The translations under genes were made by a program, and so were the position numbers. This document shows, one piece after another, positions 26,240-35,276 of a stretch of DNA of 64,000 bases. Origin of the DNA: DASRFR01 sp035651455 (GTDB taxonomy: Bacteria; Acidobacteriota; Terriglobia; Terriglobales; Acidobacteriaceae); assembly GCA_035651455.1 (NCBI GenBank), contig DASRFR010000047.1, positions 186,001-250,000 of the forward strand, given 5' to 3'. Position 1 is the first letter of the stretch. Each line of letters opens with the position of its first letter. The notes under the pieces are model-generated. The model had not been told where the DNA came from and did not search any database. It was given only the letters and a program-made list of their open reading frames with translations.

Positions 26240-27502
26240 ATGATCCATGTTCGCGGTGCTTTGCTCACGGTCTTCTTGTGCGTTCTTACATTCGGCCAAA
26301 ACAATGCAACTTCTTCCGCCGCAGTCAGTGCGAAAGCGCAGCAAATTCACGACTCGGCCCTGATCATCGACACGCATGCCGATACTCCGCAACGATTTCT
26401 CGAAGAAAATTTCGACATCGGCAGCACTGACCCGCAGGACGTCGGGCACATCAGCCTTGACAAGGCTAAAGCCGGAAATCTTGGAGCCGAATTTTTCTCC
26501 ATCTGGGTCGATCCGATGACCAATGCCGGTCATTTTGCGCGGCAAACTTTCGACCTGATCGACTCGGTGTACGAGCAGGCGGCGCGGCATCCCGACCGCA
26601 TGATGATGGCGTTCAGCGTCGCCGATATCGAGCGCGCTCACAACGAGAAAAAGTTAGCGGCGTTGATGGGGATCGAAGGTGGGCACTCGATCGAAAATGA
26701 CATGCACTTGCTGCGCGATTACTACCGCCTGGGCGTGCGTTACATGACGTTGAGTTGGTCGAACACCAACGAGTGGGCGGACTCGTCGGGCGACATCAGT
26801 GATGCCAAGGTGCAACATCACAATGGACTGACTAATTTCGGCAAGCAGGTGGTATTGGAAATGAACCGGCTCGGAATGATTGTCGATATCTCGCATGTTG
26901 CCGATAAGACGTTTTGGGATGCGATCGCCACCAGTCGTGCTCCCGTCATTGCATCCCATTCTTCATCGCGAGCGCTCACCAGTCACCCGCGGAACATGAC
27001 AGACGACATGCTGAAGGCGGTGGCAAAAAATGGAGGAGTGGTTCAGGTCAATTTCTTCAGCGGTTTTGATGATGAAAACTACCGTAAGGCCACGGAGGCG
27101 CAGGCCCCGGAACGCGACGCCGCGGTGAAGGCCTACCTCGACCAACTGAAGGCTGCCGGGAAGCCCGTCACCTACATGGATGAAGATAAGGTTAACCGTG
27201 AATGGCAGGCCAAGATACCGCGGCCCCCGCTGAAGTCATTGATTGATCACATCGATCACATTGCCAAAGTGGCCGGCGTTGAGCATGTCGGCTTGGGCTC
27301 CGACTTTGATGGCGTGAGCGGGGCGACGCCCGATGGCATAGATTCCGCCGCCGATCTGCCCAAGATCACCCAGGCTTTGCTCGATCGTGGGTACAGCGCG
27401 GAGGATATCCACAAGATTCTCGGAGAGAATACCTTGCGCGTGTTCCGCGACGTCGAAAGAGTCAGCCGCGAGATGCGGGGCCAAGCTGGCGCGGGCAGAT
27501 GA
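26240..27502 (+). CDS. Exported membrane dipeptidase (peptidase M19)
   Basis: This zinc dipeptidase of the renal dipeptidase family has a cleavable signal sequence (MIHVRGALLTVFLCVLTFG). Metal-binding motifs are in order: DTHADTP (HxD), GIEGGHSIENDMHLLR (bridging Glu), SHSSSRALTSHPRNM (two His) and GLGSDFDG (Asp). The 420-residue length is standard. It should cleave dipeptides in the periplasm, including those with a D-residue at the C-terminal side. The preceding M15-like gene could work on the same peptides, but that is inference. Confidence 0.93.
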   Translation: MIHVRGALLTVFLCVLTFGQNNATSSAAVSAKAQQIHDSALIIDTHADTPQRFLEENFDIGSTDPQDVGHISLDKAKAGNLGAEFFSIWVDPMTNAGHFARQTFDLIDSVYEQAARHPDRMMMAFSVADIERAHNEKKLAALMGIEGGHSIENDMHLLRDYYRLGVRYMTLSWSNTNEWADSSGDISDAKVQHHNGLTNFGKQVVLEMNRLGMIVDISHVADKTFWDAIATSRAPVIASHSSSRALTSHPRNMTDDMLKAVAKNGGVVQVNFFSGFDDENYRKATEAQAPERDAAVKAYLDQLKAAGKPVTYMDEDKVNREWQAKIPRPPLKSLIDHIDHIAKVAGVEHVGLGSDFDGVSGATPDGIDSAADLPKITQALLDRGYSAEDIHKILGENTLRVFRDVERVSREMRGQAGAGR

Positions 27503-27575
27503 ATTCGGCAAAATGTCGTAAAATCTTGTGTTCTCGCTAGAAATTTGGATCCACCCTGTCTTCCCAGGAGAGACT

Positions 27576-28259
27576 ATGCATAAATTGTTATCCACCGCTC
27601 TTATCGCTTGTGTGTTGCCGTTGGCCGTGTCGGCGCAAAGTACCGAAGGCGCCAAGAAGAATGCTCCTAAGGCGCCGTCTGCAAGCGGGCCCACGGCTGT
27701 GATTGATACCACTGCCGGCAAGATGCACTGCAAACTGTTTCCTGACAAGGCCCCGATCGGGGTAGCGAACTTCATCGGCCTGGCGGATGGAACCAAGGAT
27801 TGGACCAGCCCCGTCACGCACGCAAAGAAACATGGTGTTCCGCTTTATGACGGCACCATCTTCCACCGGGTAATTCCCGAATTCATGATTCAAGGCGGCG
27901 ACCCGGCAGGCAACGGCATGGGAGACCCGGGATATAAATTCAAGAATGAAGTTTCCCCCGATCTGAAGTTTGATCGGGCAGGACGCCTTGCCTATGCGAA
28001 TGCAGGCCCGGACACGAACGGTTCGCAGTTTTTCATCACTGAGGGCGCATATCCGAGCCTCGACGGCAAATATACGATTTTCGGTCAATGTGATGACGCG
28101 AGTGTCGCACTGGTGAAGCAGATTGCGCGAATGGCACGCGATCCGCAGAACGACCGTCCCTTTAAGCCAGTGAAGATCAATCACATCAGCATTGAGCAGG
28201 GTTCCGGCAACGCCAGCGCTGCGAAAGCACCAGCCACATCGGCTTCCAACACCAAGTAG
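27576..28259 (+). CDS. Exported cyclophilin-type peptidyl-prolyl isomerase
   Basis: A signal peptide (MHKLLSTALIACVLPLAVSA) precedes a Lys/Ala/Pro linker and a cyclophilin domain. The domain has FHRVIPEFMIQGGDP (catalytic Arg, Phe, Gln), ANAGPDTNGSQFFIT and the late FGQCDD segment. It should help fold proline-containing proteins in the periplasm. ATG 27576 has an AGGAG site. The second half of the active-site set, Trp for cyclosporin contact, is absent, as in most bacterial forms. It lies 82 bp upstream of a cytosolic paralogue. Confidence 0.92.
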   Translation: MHKLLSTALIACVLPLAVSAQSTEGAKKNAPKAPSASGPTAVIDTTAGKMHCKLFPDKAPIGVANFIGLADGTKDWTSPVTHAKKHGVPLYDGTIFHRVIPEFMIQGGDPAGNGMGDPGYKFKNEVSPDLKFDRAGRLAYANAGPDTNGSQFFITEGAYPSLDGKYTIFGQCDDASVALVKQIARMARDPQNDRPFKPVKINHISIEQGSGNASAAKAPATSASNTK

Positions 28260-28341
28260 TCCGCCATTCAGGCGAGCGGATTACGTTGCAGTATCTCGCT
28301 CGCCTTGTCCATATCATCCAGCTCAGCGAGAAAGGAAGGTC

Positions 28342-28869
28342 ATGACGCGCCAGCCAGGAACTTATGCCGTGTTTAATACCAGCGAGGGTACGATTGCCTG
28401 CCGCCTGTTCGAGAAAGAAGCTCCCAAGACGGTAGCCAATTTTATCGAGCTAGCCGAAGGGCAACGGGAATGGACTCATCCCGTGACACACAAGAAATCC
28501 AAAGAACGGCTTTATGACGGCACCATATTTCATCGTGTCATTCCCAATTTCATGATTCAGGGAGGGGACCCTGCAGGAACTGGGTACGGCGGACCTGGGT
28601 ACCAATTTGAAGACGAGACGAAGAACTCGCCCCACAAGTTTGACAAGCCAGGCAAACTGGCCATGGCGAACGCCGGGCCGAATACGAACGGATCGCAATT
28701 TTTTATTACCGTCGCGCCGACCGCGTGGTTGACCGGCAAACACACCATCTTTGGCGAGGTAGTTGAAGGCTATGATGTTGTGGACAAAATCGCGAATGTG
28801 GCGCGAAACCGCCAAGATAAGCCTGCCAAGGATGTGATCGTGAAATCGGTGACAATTGAGCGGGCGTAA
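28342..28869 (+). CDS. Cytosolic cyclophilin-type peptidyl-prolyl isomerase
   Basis: This 175-residue paralogue of the preceding gene lacks a signal peptide and starts directly with MTRQPGTYAVFNTSEG. An AAGGAAGG site fixes the ATG at 28342. The active-site segment FHRVIPNFMIQGGDP and the ANAGPNTNGSQFFITVAP loop are intact. The pair looks like a duplication that split into periplasmic and cytoplasmic forms. Two terminator hairpins follow in tandem. Confidence 0.92.
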   Translation: MTRQPGTYAVFNTSEGTIACRLFEKEAPKTVANFIELAEGQREWTHPVTHKKSKERLYDGTIFHRVIPNFMIQGGDPAGTGYGGPGYQFEDETKNSPHKFDKPGKLAMANAGPNTNGSQFFITVAPTAWLTGKHTIFGEVVEGYDVVDKIANVARNRQDKPAKDVIVKSVTIERA

Positions 28870-28913
28870 GCCGTTGACATTCTGAGATACGCGTCGTACG
28901 ATCAATTTTGAGG

Positions 28914-28947
28914 TGCCCGAGAGCAATTTGCTTCCGGGCATTTTTCT
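28914..28947 (+). terminator. Rho-independent terminator 1 after the cyclophilin gene
   Basis: TGCCCG (28914-28919) pairs with CGGGCA (28935-28940), with a partly paired loop, followed by TTTTTCTTT. It lies 45 bp past the cyclophilin stop codon. Confidence 0.75.
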
Positions 28948-28960
28948 TTGCACCAAATAC

Positions 28961-28990
28961 TGCCCGCGATCAGGTCGCGGGCATTTTTCT
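28961..28990 (+). terminator. Rho-independent terminator 2, in tandem
   Basis: TGCCCGCGA (28961-28969) pairs perfectly with TCGCGGGCA (28975-28983) around a five-base loop, followed by TTTTTCTG. It is stronger than the hairpin just before it and ends about 20 bp before the next start codon. Confidence 0.8.
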
Positions 28991-29009
28991 GTTCTAAGGG
29001 AGCTCAAAC

Positions 29010-29552
29010 ATGAATCCGAGCACGTTGATGTTTTGTTCCGCAGCGGTCTGCTTGACTGCGCTGTTAGCATCGCCTGCTAAAACGGCGGCCGATAGCGCCA
29101 AGTCGGCCTCGCACACGGGTGTGATCCGGTTACAGGGCATGATCAACAGAGTCTTTCCCTTGTTCACACCCATTGAGGAGAAGCAATGGGCACCCGGATG
29201 GGACCCGAAGCCCATTAATCCGGCCGATGGGAAGGTTCAGGAGGGCATGATTTTCGAAACTGATGGTCCTCCACGGATTATCTGGGTAGTAACCAAATAT
29301 GACCCGGGTAGTCATGAAATCGATTACCTGACGTTGGGCCCCGACATTGTCCGACAACTAAAGATCAGATGTAGCTACGAAAACGGAACTACTACCGCGC
29401 AAGTCACTGACACCGTCACCGCGATTTCTGATCACGGCAACGATATGGTTGAGAGAAACACGCAAGAGAAGCATGAGGCGAGGATTCAACACTGGGAAAT
29501 GGCCATCAATCACTTGCTGAAAACCGGCAAACGCATCGAAGAACACCAGTGA
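29010..29552 (+). CDS. Exported SRPBCC-like protein
   Basis: A signal peptide of about 26 residues (MNPSTLMFCSAAVCLTALLA) leads to a small domain. Its RVFPLFTPIEEKQWAPGWDP segment is typical of SRPBCC/START-like (polyketide cyclase type) proteins. PPRIIWVVTKYDPGSHEIDY forms the beta sheet, and a long C-terminal helix closes the cavity. Such domains bind hydrophobic ligands; no ligand or catalytic residue can be named. A GGGAG site precedes the ATG. It is a single gene between strong terminators. Confidence 0.7.
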   Translation: MNPSTLMFCSAAVCLTALLASPAKTAADSAKSASHTGVIRLQGMINRVFPLFTPIEEKQWAPGWDPKPINPADGKVQEGMIFETDGPPRIIWVVTKYDPGSHEIDYLTLGPDIVRQLKIRCSYENGTTTAQVTDTVTAISDHGNDMVERNTQEKHEARIQHWEMAINHLLKTGKRIEEHQ

Positions 29553-29560
29553 ACGCAAAA

Positions 29561-29590
29561 ATACCCCGCCTTTCGTAAAGCGGGGTATAT
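29561..29590 (-). terminator. Terminator serving mdh (possibly bidirectional)
   Basis: ATACCCCGC (29561-29569) and GCGGGGTAT (29580-29588) form a perfect nine-base-pair stem with a ten-base loop. On the minus strand it is followed by a T-rich tail (TATTTTTG), so it best fits the end of mdh. It may also stop the convergent SRPBCC-like transcript. Confidence 0.7.
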
Positions 29591-29605
29591 AACTTCGAAA
29601 CAATC

Positions 29606-30532
29606 TTATACGCCAATTACCTCAACCAGTTCTTTCACCGAAGATGCGCTTCGTTCAAGTTGTTCGCGCTCCTGATGGGTGAGCTTAATTTCGATGATTT
29701 GCTCGATGCCGGTGCTCCCCAGCTTCACAGGAACCCCAACGAACAGGCCGCGAATGCCGTATTCGCCATCCAGATAAGCAGCACAAGGCAGAATTTTCTT
29801 CTTATCCTTCAGAATGGCTTCGATCATCTCGGCGACCGCGGCGGAGGGAGCATAGTAGGCGCTCCCGGTCTTGAGATACTTCACGATCTCTGCCCCACCG
29901 TCGCGCGTACGCTGCACGAGTCGCTCAATTGTGTCCGCATCCATCAATTCTGTGATGGGGATGCCGGCGACCGTCGAATACCGAGCGAGCGGAACCATGG
30001 TGTCGCCATGTCCTCCGAGGACAAAAGCTGTCACATTTTCTACGCTGACGTTCAGCTCCTTCGCGATGAATGCGCGAAAGCGGGCGGAATCCAGAACCCC
30101 GGCCATGCCAATCACCCGGTTGCGTGGAAAGCCGCTCAGCTTGTAGGCGGCCTGGGCCATGGCGTCCAGAGGGTTAGAGACGATGATCAGTATGCAATTG
30201 GGAGAATAGCGAACCGCCTGCCCAACTACATCGCTCATGATCTTGTGATTGATATTGAGCAGGTCATCACGGCTCATGCCAGGTTTACGCGGCATGCCGG
30301 CGGTAATCACTACGATATCCGAGTTCTCGGTGTCTGCGTAGTTCTGGGTACCGAGGACGTGCGAGTCCCGCCCTTCGATCGGCATGGCCTCGAGCAGGTC
30401 CAAGCCTTTGCCTTGGGGCACGCCGTCGACAATGTCAATCAGCACCACATCGGCCAACTCCTTGGAGGAAATCCAGTGGGCAGCAGTGGCGCCTACGTTT
30501 CCCGAGCCCACAATGGTCACTTTGTTGCGCAT
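29606..30532 (-). CDS. mdh: Malate dehydrogenase (LDH-like type)
   Basis: The enzyme oxidises malate to oxaloacetate with NAD. The Rossmann motif VGSGNVGATAAHWI opens the 308-residue protein. AGMPRKPGMSRDDLL holds the substrate-specificity loop, where Arg after Pro marks malate rather than lactate use. The catalytic His is in GGHGDTMVPLARYS. A GGAAAGGA site precedes the ATG. It lies just downstream of icd on the same strand with a 144-bp gap, so the two may be cotranscribed. Confidence 0.95.
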   Translation of the reverse strand: MRNKVTIVGSGNVGATAAHWISSKELADVVLIDIVDGVPQGKGLDLLEAMPIEGRDSHVLGTQNYADTENSDIVVITAGMPRKPGMSRDDLLNINHKIMSDVVGQAVRYSPNCILIIVSNPLDAMAQAAYKLSGFPRNRVIGMAGVLDSARFRAFIAKELNVSVENVTAFVLGGHGDTMVPLARYSTVAGIPITELMDADTIERLVQRTRDGGAEIVKYLKTGSAYYAPSAAVAEMIEAILKDKKKILPCAAYLDGEYGIRGLFVGVPVKLGSTGIEQIIEIKLTHQEREQLERSASSVKELVEVIGV

Positions 30533-30676
30533 GAGGGTCCTTTCCAGTTCAACCCGGAGCGGTGTCGAAAACCCTTTATTCTAAACCAGAAGCTTCATCC
30601 GCGAGGTGCGCGGCGGGTTAACAAGCGATCGCGTGGCCGCGTCGCCGCATCCATGGCCAATACCACTCTGCCTGCT

Positions 30677-32101
30677 TTAGACCGTGGCCAGCATCACCGC
30701 GTCCATGTTCGCAATTATGTGATCCCCAAATTGGCTGGTTCTGACCTTGGTTGCGCCTTCCATCAGGCGCTCGAAATCGTAGGTGACTTTCTTCTGCTCA
30801 ATTGTGCGCTCCATTCCATGCTCGATCAGGTCGGCGGCTTCGCCCCAGCCCAGGAAACGAAACATCATCACTCCGGAAAGGATCACAGAACCGGGATTGA
30901 TGACGTCTTTATCGGCGTACTTGGGAGCAGTGCCATGCGTGGCCTCGAAGATCGCGAACCCGTCGCCGATGTTTGCGCCCGGCGCGATACCCAGGCCACC
31001 CACCTGCGCAGCGCAAGCGTCGGAAATGTAATCGCCATTCAGATTCGGGGTTGCCAGTACCGAATACTCATCGGCACGGGTAACGACTTGTTGAAAGATA
31101 GAATCGGCGATGCGGTCATTGACCATCAGTTTATTTTTCCACGCACCCTTGCCGTGGGTCGGGTAGATCTTGTCGAGGACTTCCTTTACTTCCTTGTACA
31201 CGGATTGGCGGAACTCCTCCGGCGCAAACTCTAAGCCAGGTTCAACCATCGCGGCATTTTGTTCCACGGTAAGGTTGGGATTCTTGTCTTTATTGTCGAG
31301 AATCCAACTTTCGCGTTCCGTAATGACCTTGGAACGAAACTCCTCGGTAGCCAGCTCATATCCCCACTTTCTGAATGCGCCCTCCGTGAACTTCTGAATA
31401 TTACCTTTGTGCACCAGGGTGACAGTCTTCCGACCATTTTCGAGAGCGTGCTGAATGGCCATGCGCACCAGGCGCTTGGTGCCGGTGATAGACATGGGCT
31501 TGATGCCAACGCCCGAATCCAGGCGGATCTGTTTCTTACCGCCTTTGAGCATTTCTCTGTTCAGGAACTCGATCAGACGGGCCGCTTCTGGTGTTCCCTC
31601 CTCCCACTCAATACCGGCGTACACATCCTCCGTATTCTCGCGGAAGATGACCACGTCCATGCGCTCAGGGTGCTTCACCGGCGATGGAGTGCCCTTGTAA
31701 TACTTCACAGGACGGACGCAGCAGTATAAGTCGAGCACCTGACGCAGCGTGACATTGAGAGAGCGGATGCCGCCACCCACGGGCGTGGTGAGGGGGCCTT
31801 TGATGGCCACCCGGAACTCACGGATCGCGTTGACGGTGTCGTCGGGCAGCCATGTGTCAAACTTGGCCTTGGATTTTTCGCCAGCAAATACTTCGTACCA
31901 CGCTACCTTGCGCTTGCCTTTGTAGGCTTTTTCCACCGCGGCATCAAACACTCGAACGGAGGCCTTCCAGATGTCGCGCCCGGTTCCGTCCCCCTCGATG
32001 TAGGGTATGACAGGATTGTCAGGCACCTGGTATCTCCCGTTGCCGTAGGTTATTTTCGCGCCGGTCGCCGGCGCTGCGATACCGTTGTATGAAGCCGCCA
32101 T
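30677..32101 (-). CDS. icd: NADP-type isocitrate dehydrogenase
   Basis: The enzyme decarboxylates isocitrate to 2-oxoglutarate. The 474-residue protein has PYIEGDGTGRDIWKA near the N-terminus, the phosphorylatable and substrate loop TTPVGGGIRSLNVTLRQ, the VIFRENTEDVYAGIEWE segment, and the metal/NADP region LNGDYISDACAAQVGGLGIA with FEATHGTAPKYA. It is about 50 residues longer than the E. coli enzyme, mainly in an inserted loop around residues 260-315. A GGAGGC site supports the start. With sdhCAB and mdh it forms a loose TCA-cycle neighbourhood. Confidence 0.95.
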   Translation of the reverse strand: MAASYNGIAAPATGAKITYGNGRYQVPDNPVIPYIEGDGTGRDIWKASVRVFDAAVEKAYKGKRKVAWYEVFAGEKSKAKFDTWLPDDTVNAIREFRVAIKGPLTTPVGGGIRSLNVTLRQVLDLYCCVRPVKYYKGTPSPVKHPERMDVVIFRENTEDVYAGIEWEEGTPEAARLIEFLNREMLKGGKKQIRLDSGVGIKPMSITGTKRLVRMAIQHALENGRKTVTLVHKGNIQKFTEGAFRKWGYELATEEFRSKVITERESWILDNKDKNPNLTVEQNAAMVEPGLEFAPEEFRQSVYKEVKEVLDKIYPTHGKGAWKNKLMVNDRIADSIFQQVVTRADEYSVLATPNLNGDYISDACAAQVGGLGIAPGANIGDGFAIFEATHGTAPKYADKDVINPGSVILSGVMMFRFLGWGEAADLIEHGMERTIEQKKVTYDFERLMEGATKVRTSQFGDHIIANMDAVMLATV

Positions 32102-32276
32102 GTAAAGCCTCCAGGAATCTTGACTAGGAACTTCAATTATAAAGAACGGTGCTCGGACTCGCGAAATTGGGGAGCGTGCTGTTGATCGCGGTCAGGGTCA
32201 AATGTTGTGCGACGTGCTGCGGATCGCTGAGGCGCAAAACTGGTCCGGGTACAATGATCCAGAGACTCCTGGCACC

Positions 32277-32798
32277 GTGCCAATAAAGTGGACAAAAGCT
32301 TCGGCTCTATTGCTGCTGATCTTCATCATCTGGAGTCCCGTGGTCTGTGCTCAGCTCGTGAATGGCGCCGATAACCTGGCCATGGGCGCGGAACTGGTTA
32401 ATCCTGGTTCCCGTGCTGAATCAGACAGTTCGGATGTTTCTCCCGTACCACCGCAATCTGCGCCGGGGCTCGAGGTGCCACACGCGTTCTGGGACAGGAC
32501 CAACACGTTCCTGTTTACTGGAGTCGCAACATTTCGTGCCCTCGATTACTCTTCCACACGCAACATGATGGCACGCGGGCGCGAAGAGATTCTCCTGCCC
32601 GATGATGTGGTCAAAAGCTCAGCAGGCTTTCCCGCCCTGGAAGTGGCAGCTACTGGAGCATCCATTGGACTCTCCTATGGCATGCATCGTCTCGGGCACC
32701 ACAAGATCGAACGATGGGTGTCGATTGTGCACATCAGTGTTACGGGCTTTGGAGCTGTACGCAATTATTGCCTGGAGTCCAAACACCCAGCGCCATAG
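32277..32798 (+). CDS. Hypothetical exported or membrane-anchored protein
   Basis: I do not recognise this protein. From GTG 32277 it reads MPIKWTKASALLLLIFIIWS, a signal-like hydrophobic start ending at VVCAQ, then a Ser/Pro-rich linker, then a region with two weak hydrophobic stretches (TFLFTGVATFRALDY; PALEVAATGASIGLSYG). A TACAAT -10-like element at 32250-32255 supports a start downstream of it rather than at 32202. A histidine-rich motif MHRLGHHKIERW follows. It may be a small outer-envelope protein; no function can be assigned. Confidence 0.5.
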   Translation: MPIKWTKASALLLLIFIIWSPVVCAQLVNGADNLAMGAELVNPGSRAESDSSDVSPVPPQSAPGLEVPHAFWDRTNTFLFTGVATFRALDYSSTRNMMARGREEILLPDDVVKSSAGFPALEVAATGASIGLSYGMHRLGHHKIERWVSIVHISVTGFGAVRNYCLESKHPAP

Positions 32799-32866
32799 CC
32801 CTGCCGATGAACTCTCGTTGTCGCGCCGCGCAAGGGTGCCGTAAACTATTCGCCTGGAAGGTTGCT

Positions 32867-33361
32867 ATGAAACCAACAGCGCTCGCTACACTTTGGCTGC
32901 TCTGCGTTATGGCCGTTTTCTCTTGTTCCGCACTGGCAAAGAACGTGGCGGACCGAACCGAATTTGGCCATGACATCCGGGTGGAGCCGGGAGAGAAACT
33001 CGGCGACGTGACCTGCCTGGGCTGTACCGCCTATATACGCGGGCAAGTGACCGGTGACGTGACGTCAATTGGCGGCAAGATCGTCCTTGGGGAAGGCGCA
33101 GAGGTCGATGGTGACGTAACCTGCGCGCTTTGCGATGTGCGTCTGGAAAACGGATCGAACACGGGAGGCGACGTAACCGTCGCCGGCGGCCAGTTGTACC
33201 GGCAGCAGGGTGCCGCCGTCTCGGGTGACATCACCAACATTGCCAGCAAGTTCGCTGTGATCTTTCTGATGCTCTCTCCGCTGCTATTTCTGGGAGCCAT
33301 CGTCGCATTAATCGTTTGGCTGGTTCAAAGAGGCAAACGTACAGCGCCGGTTCCGGCGTGA
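32867..33361 (+). CDS. Exported beta-helix-type protein with C-terminal membrane anchor
   Basis: A signal peptide (MKPTALATLWLLCVMAVFSC...ALA) is followed by about seven short repeats: GDVTCLGC, GQVTGDVTSIGG, AEVDGDVTCALCDV, TGGDVTVAGG, AVSGDITNIASK. This Gly-Asp-Val/Ile-T spacing suggests a right-handed beta helix of the bactofilin/polymer-forming type, but placed outside the cytoplasm. A TM helix near residues 130-152 and a basic tail anchor it. Two Cys pairs (CLGC, CALC) could form disulfides or bind metal. The start ATG 32867 gives a good signal peptide. Confidence 0.65.
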   Translation: MKPTALATLWLLCVMAVFSCSALAKNVADRTEFGHDIRVEPGEKLGDVTCLGCTAYIRGQVTGDVTSIGGKIVLGEGAEVDGDVTCALCDVRLENGSNTGGDVTVAGGQLYRQQGAAVSGDITNIASKFAVIFLMLSPLLFLGAIVALIVWLVQRGKRTAPVPA

Positions 33362-33461
33362 CCATTGGTGCTTTCTTAACCTGCACAATGCAGATCAGCA
33401 GCGAGAATCCATGCAGACGGCGTTGAGCCTGCATTTCGCAGGTGCGCTGTCACCACCCTCT

Positions 33462-34421
33462 TCAACGCCCGTTCACCGGCATCTCCTGCGGGTTCGTGTC
33501 CAGAACGATACCGGGATGAAACAGCGTTCCCGCAACCCGGGTAGCAATTGCCAGCAGTTCTTTTTGTCCATAGAAGACTTTTATCTGGCGTGCACGTGAC
33601 ATTTCGGGCAGGTTCACTGTGCGGCCGCTGCGAATGCGAGCGGCGCTCTCCTCATTTGCGGTTACGCTCGGCATGTCTGGTAGCAACGTTCGCGGATGGA
33701 CGAACAACTCTTGCAGGCGGCCGTTTTCCGCCGCCGCTTGCACGGATTCGAGCGTGTGTGCCTCAGAGATGTCGAATTCTGCGACTCGTGTTCTCCTGAG
33801 AGATGAGAGGTGCGCGCCACAACCCAACTGCTGTCCCATATCGTGTGCCACCGACCGCATGTAGGTCCCTGATCCGACCCGCGCCCGAAAAAACGCTCGG
33901 TCGCCCTTTTCCTCTGCCATCGATTGTGCCGGAGCCGCGGAGTAAGGTGGGCGACTGTCGAGCCCGATGATCTCAAACTCCATGATTTCCACCCGCACGG
34001 GCTTCAGAACTACTTCCTTCTGCCTGCGCACCAGTTTGTATGCCGGAACGCCGTGGATCTTCTTCGCCGAAAACGGGGGCGGCATTTGCTCGATGGCGCC
34101 CTGAAATCGGCGGGCAAGCTCTTGCAGCTGTTGAAGTGTTACTTGAACTTGTTGTGCCTCGCCCACCGGATCACCGTCGGAGTCATAAGTATCCGTAGCA
34201 AAGCCAAAGCGGATCAGTCCCTCGTACGCTTTGCAGGATTTGGTGTAGAACTGCGCCAGCCGCGTCATAGTGCCTGCGACCAGCGGTAGCACTCCTGTGG
34301 CCAAGGGATCGAGCGTTCCCAGGTGGCCTACTGACCTCTGCTGCAAAATCCGCCGCACCCGGTTGACCACATCATGCGAGGTGATGCCAGGCGCCTTGTC
34401 GATGATCAAAACACCGTTCAT
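33462..34421 (-). CDS. truB: tRNA pseudouridine(55) synthase
   Basis: TruB makes pseudouridine-55 in the T-loop of tRNAs. The catalytic Asp is in VGHLGTLDPLATGVLPL (near residue 38). The KxxPGITSHDVVNRVRR start, SCKAYEGLIRFG and RVGSGTYMRSVAHDMG segments are conserved. A PUA-like C-terminal region ends the 319-residue protein. It is a single leftward gene, divergent from the rhomboid gene across a 145-bp gap with no distinct promoter visible to me. The usual rbfA/rpsO neighbours are absent. Confidence 0.95.
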   Translation of the reverse strand: MNGVLIIDKAPGITSHDVVNRVRRILQQRSVGHLGTLDPLATGVLPLVAGTMTRLAQFYTKSCKAYEGLIRFGFATDTYDSDGDPVGEAQQVQVTLQQLQELARRFQGAIEQMPPPFSAKKIHGVPAYKLVRRQKEVVLKPVRVEIMEFEIIGLDSRPPYSAAPAQSMAEEKGDRAFFRARVGSGTYMRSVAHDMGQQLGCGAHLSSLRRTRVAEFDISEAHTLESVQAAAENGRLQELFVHPRTLLPDMPSVTANEESAARIRSGRTVNLPEMSRARQIKVFYGQKELLAIATRVAGTLFHPGIVLDTNPQEMPVNGR

Positions 34422-34566
34422 AAAATCTGAAATTGAGTTATTTGGTACTTTAGTAAGTGCAAATCGCCCTCTGTGGATGTAGGGAGTGGTGCGGAGCTTT
34501 TAAGCCGACCAGGATCGCGCATGTTGGCTTACATCGGATATTACGGCGACACTTTTCTGATTCTCC

Positions 34567-35271
34567 ATGATTCCCCTGCGAGACGACCAACCGGTCTTCA
34601 GCACTCCCTTCGTTAACTATTTTCTCATTATCCTGAACGTGCTGGTTTTCCTTTTTGAACTTTCAGTCGGCTTTCAGAGCCATCAGCAACTCAACGCCTT
34701 GATGTTCCAGTTCGGCGTAGTGCCGCGCTACGAGATTGGTTTGCTGACTGGCGTGCCGGTATTCGCCCCGGCGGCTGCATTACTGCCGATGTTCACTTCC
34801 ATGTTTCTGCACGCATCCTGGGCGCACATCATCGGCAACATGTGGGTGCTCTGGATTTTCGGGGACAACATCGAGGACTACCTCGGCCACTTCCGCTACC
34901 TGGTTTTCTATCTTGTGAGCGGCCTGGCCGCGAGTTTTACCCACATTTTGCTGAACGCCAACTCGCGCGTTCCCAGCGTCGGCGCGAGCGGCGCGATTGC
35001 CGGCATCATGGGCGCGTATTTCGTTCTCTACCCGCGAGCCCGCGTGCTGACCTGGTTTCCGCCTATCTTTCTCTTTCACGTACCCGCGTGGCTGATGCTC
35101 GGGTATTGGTTCTTGAGCCAATTCTTTAGCGGGGCCGCCTCTATCGCTGAAACGTCCCAGACCGCCGGGGGTATCGCTTTCTGGGCCCATGTCGGAGGGT
35201 TCCTGGTGGGCATTCTGTTGATAAAACTTTTTCCCGAGCGCCGGCACCGTTATCGCTACGGAACCTGGTGA
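34567..35271 (+). CDS. Rhomboid-family intramembrane serine protease
   Basis: The 234-residue protein has six TM segments. The catalytic Ser is in VPSVGASGAIAGIMGAYFVL (GxSG) in TM4, and the partner His in FWAHVGGFLVGILL in TM6. The HASWAHIIGNMWVLWIFGDN stretch between L1 and TM2 holds the family's HxxxxHxxxN-like residues. It should cleave membrane proteins within the lipid bilayer of the inner membrane. Substrates are unknown. It converges on the SDR gene with only five bases between stops. Confidence 0.93.
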   Translation: MIPLRDDQPVFSTPFVNYFLIILNVLVFLFELSVGFQSHQQLNALMFQFGVVPRYEIGLLTGVPVFAPAAALLPMFTSMFLHASWAHIIGNMWVLWIFGDNIEDYLGHFRYLVFYLVSGLAASFTHILLNANSRVPSVGASGAIAGIMGAYFVLYPRARVLTWFPPIFLFHVPAWLMLGYWFLSQFFSGAASIAETSQTAGGIAFWAHVGGFLVGILLIKLFPERRHRYRYGTW

Positions 35272-35276
35272 CGCTT

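Noticed and set aside
29660..31234. Open frame of over 500 codons opposite mdh and icd
   Set aside because: It spans two well-supported enzyme genes on the other strand, has a His/Val/Gly-rich shadow composition and no recognisable domain.
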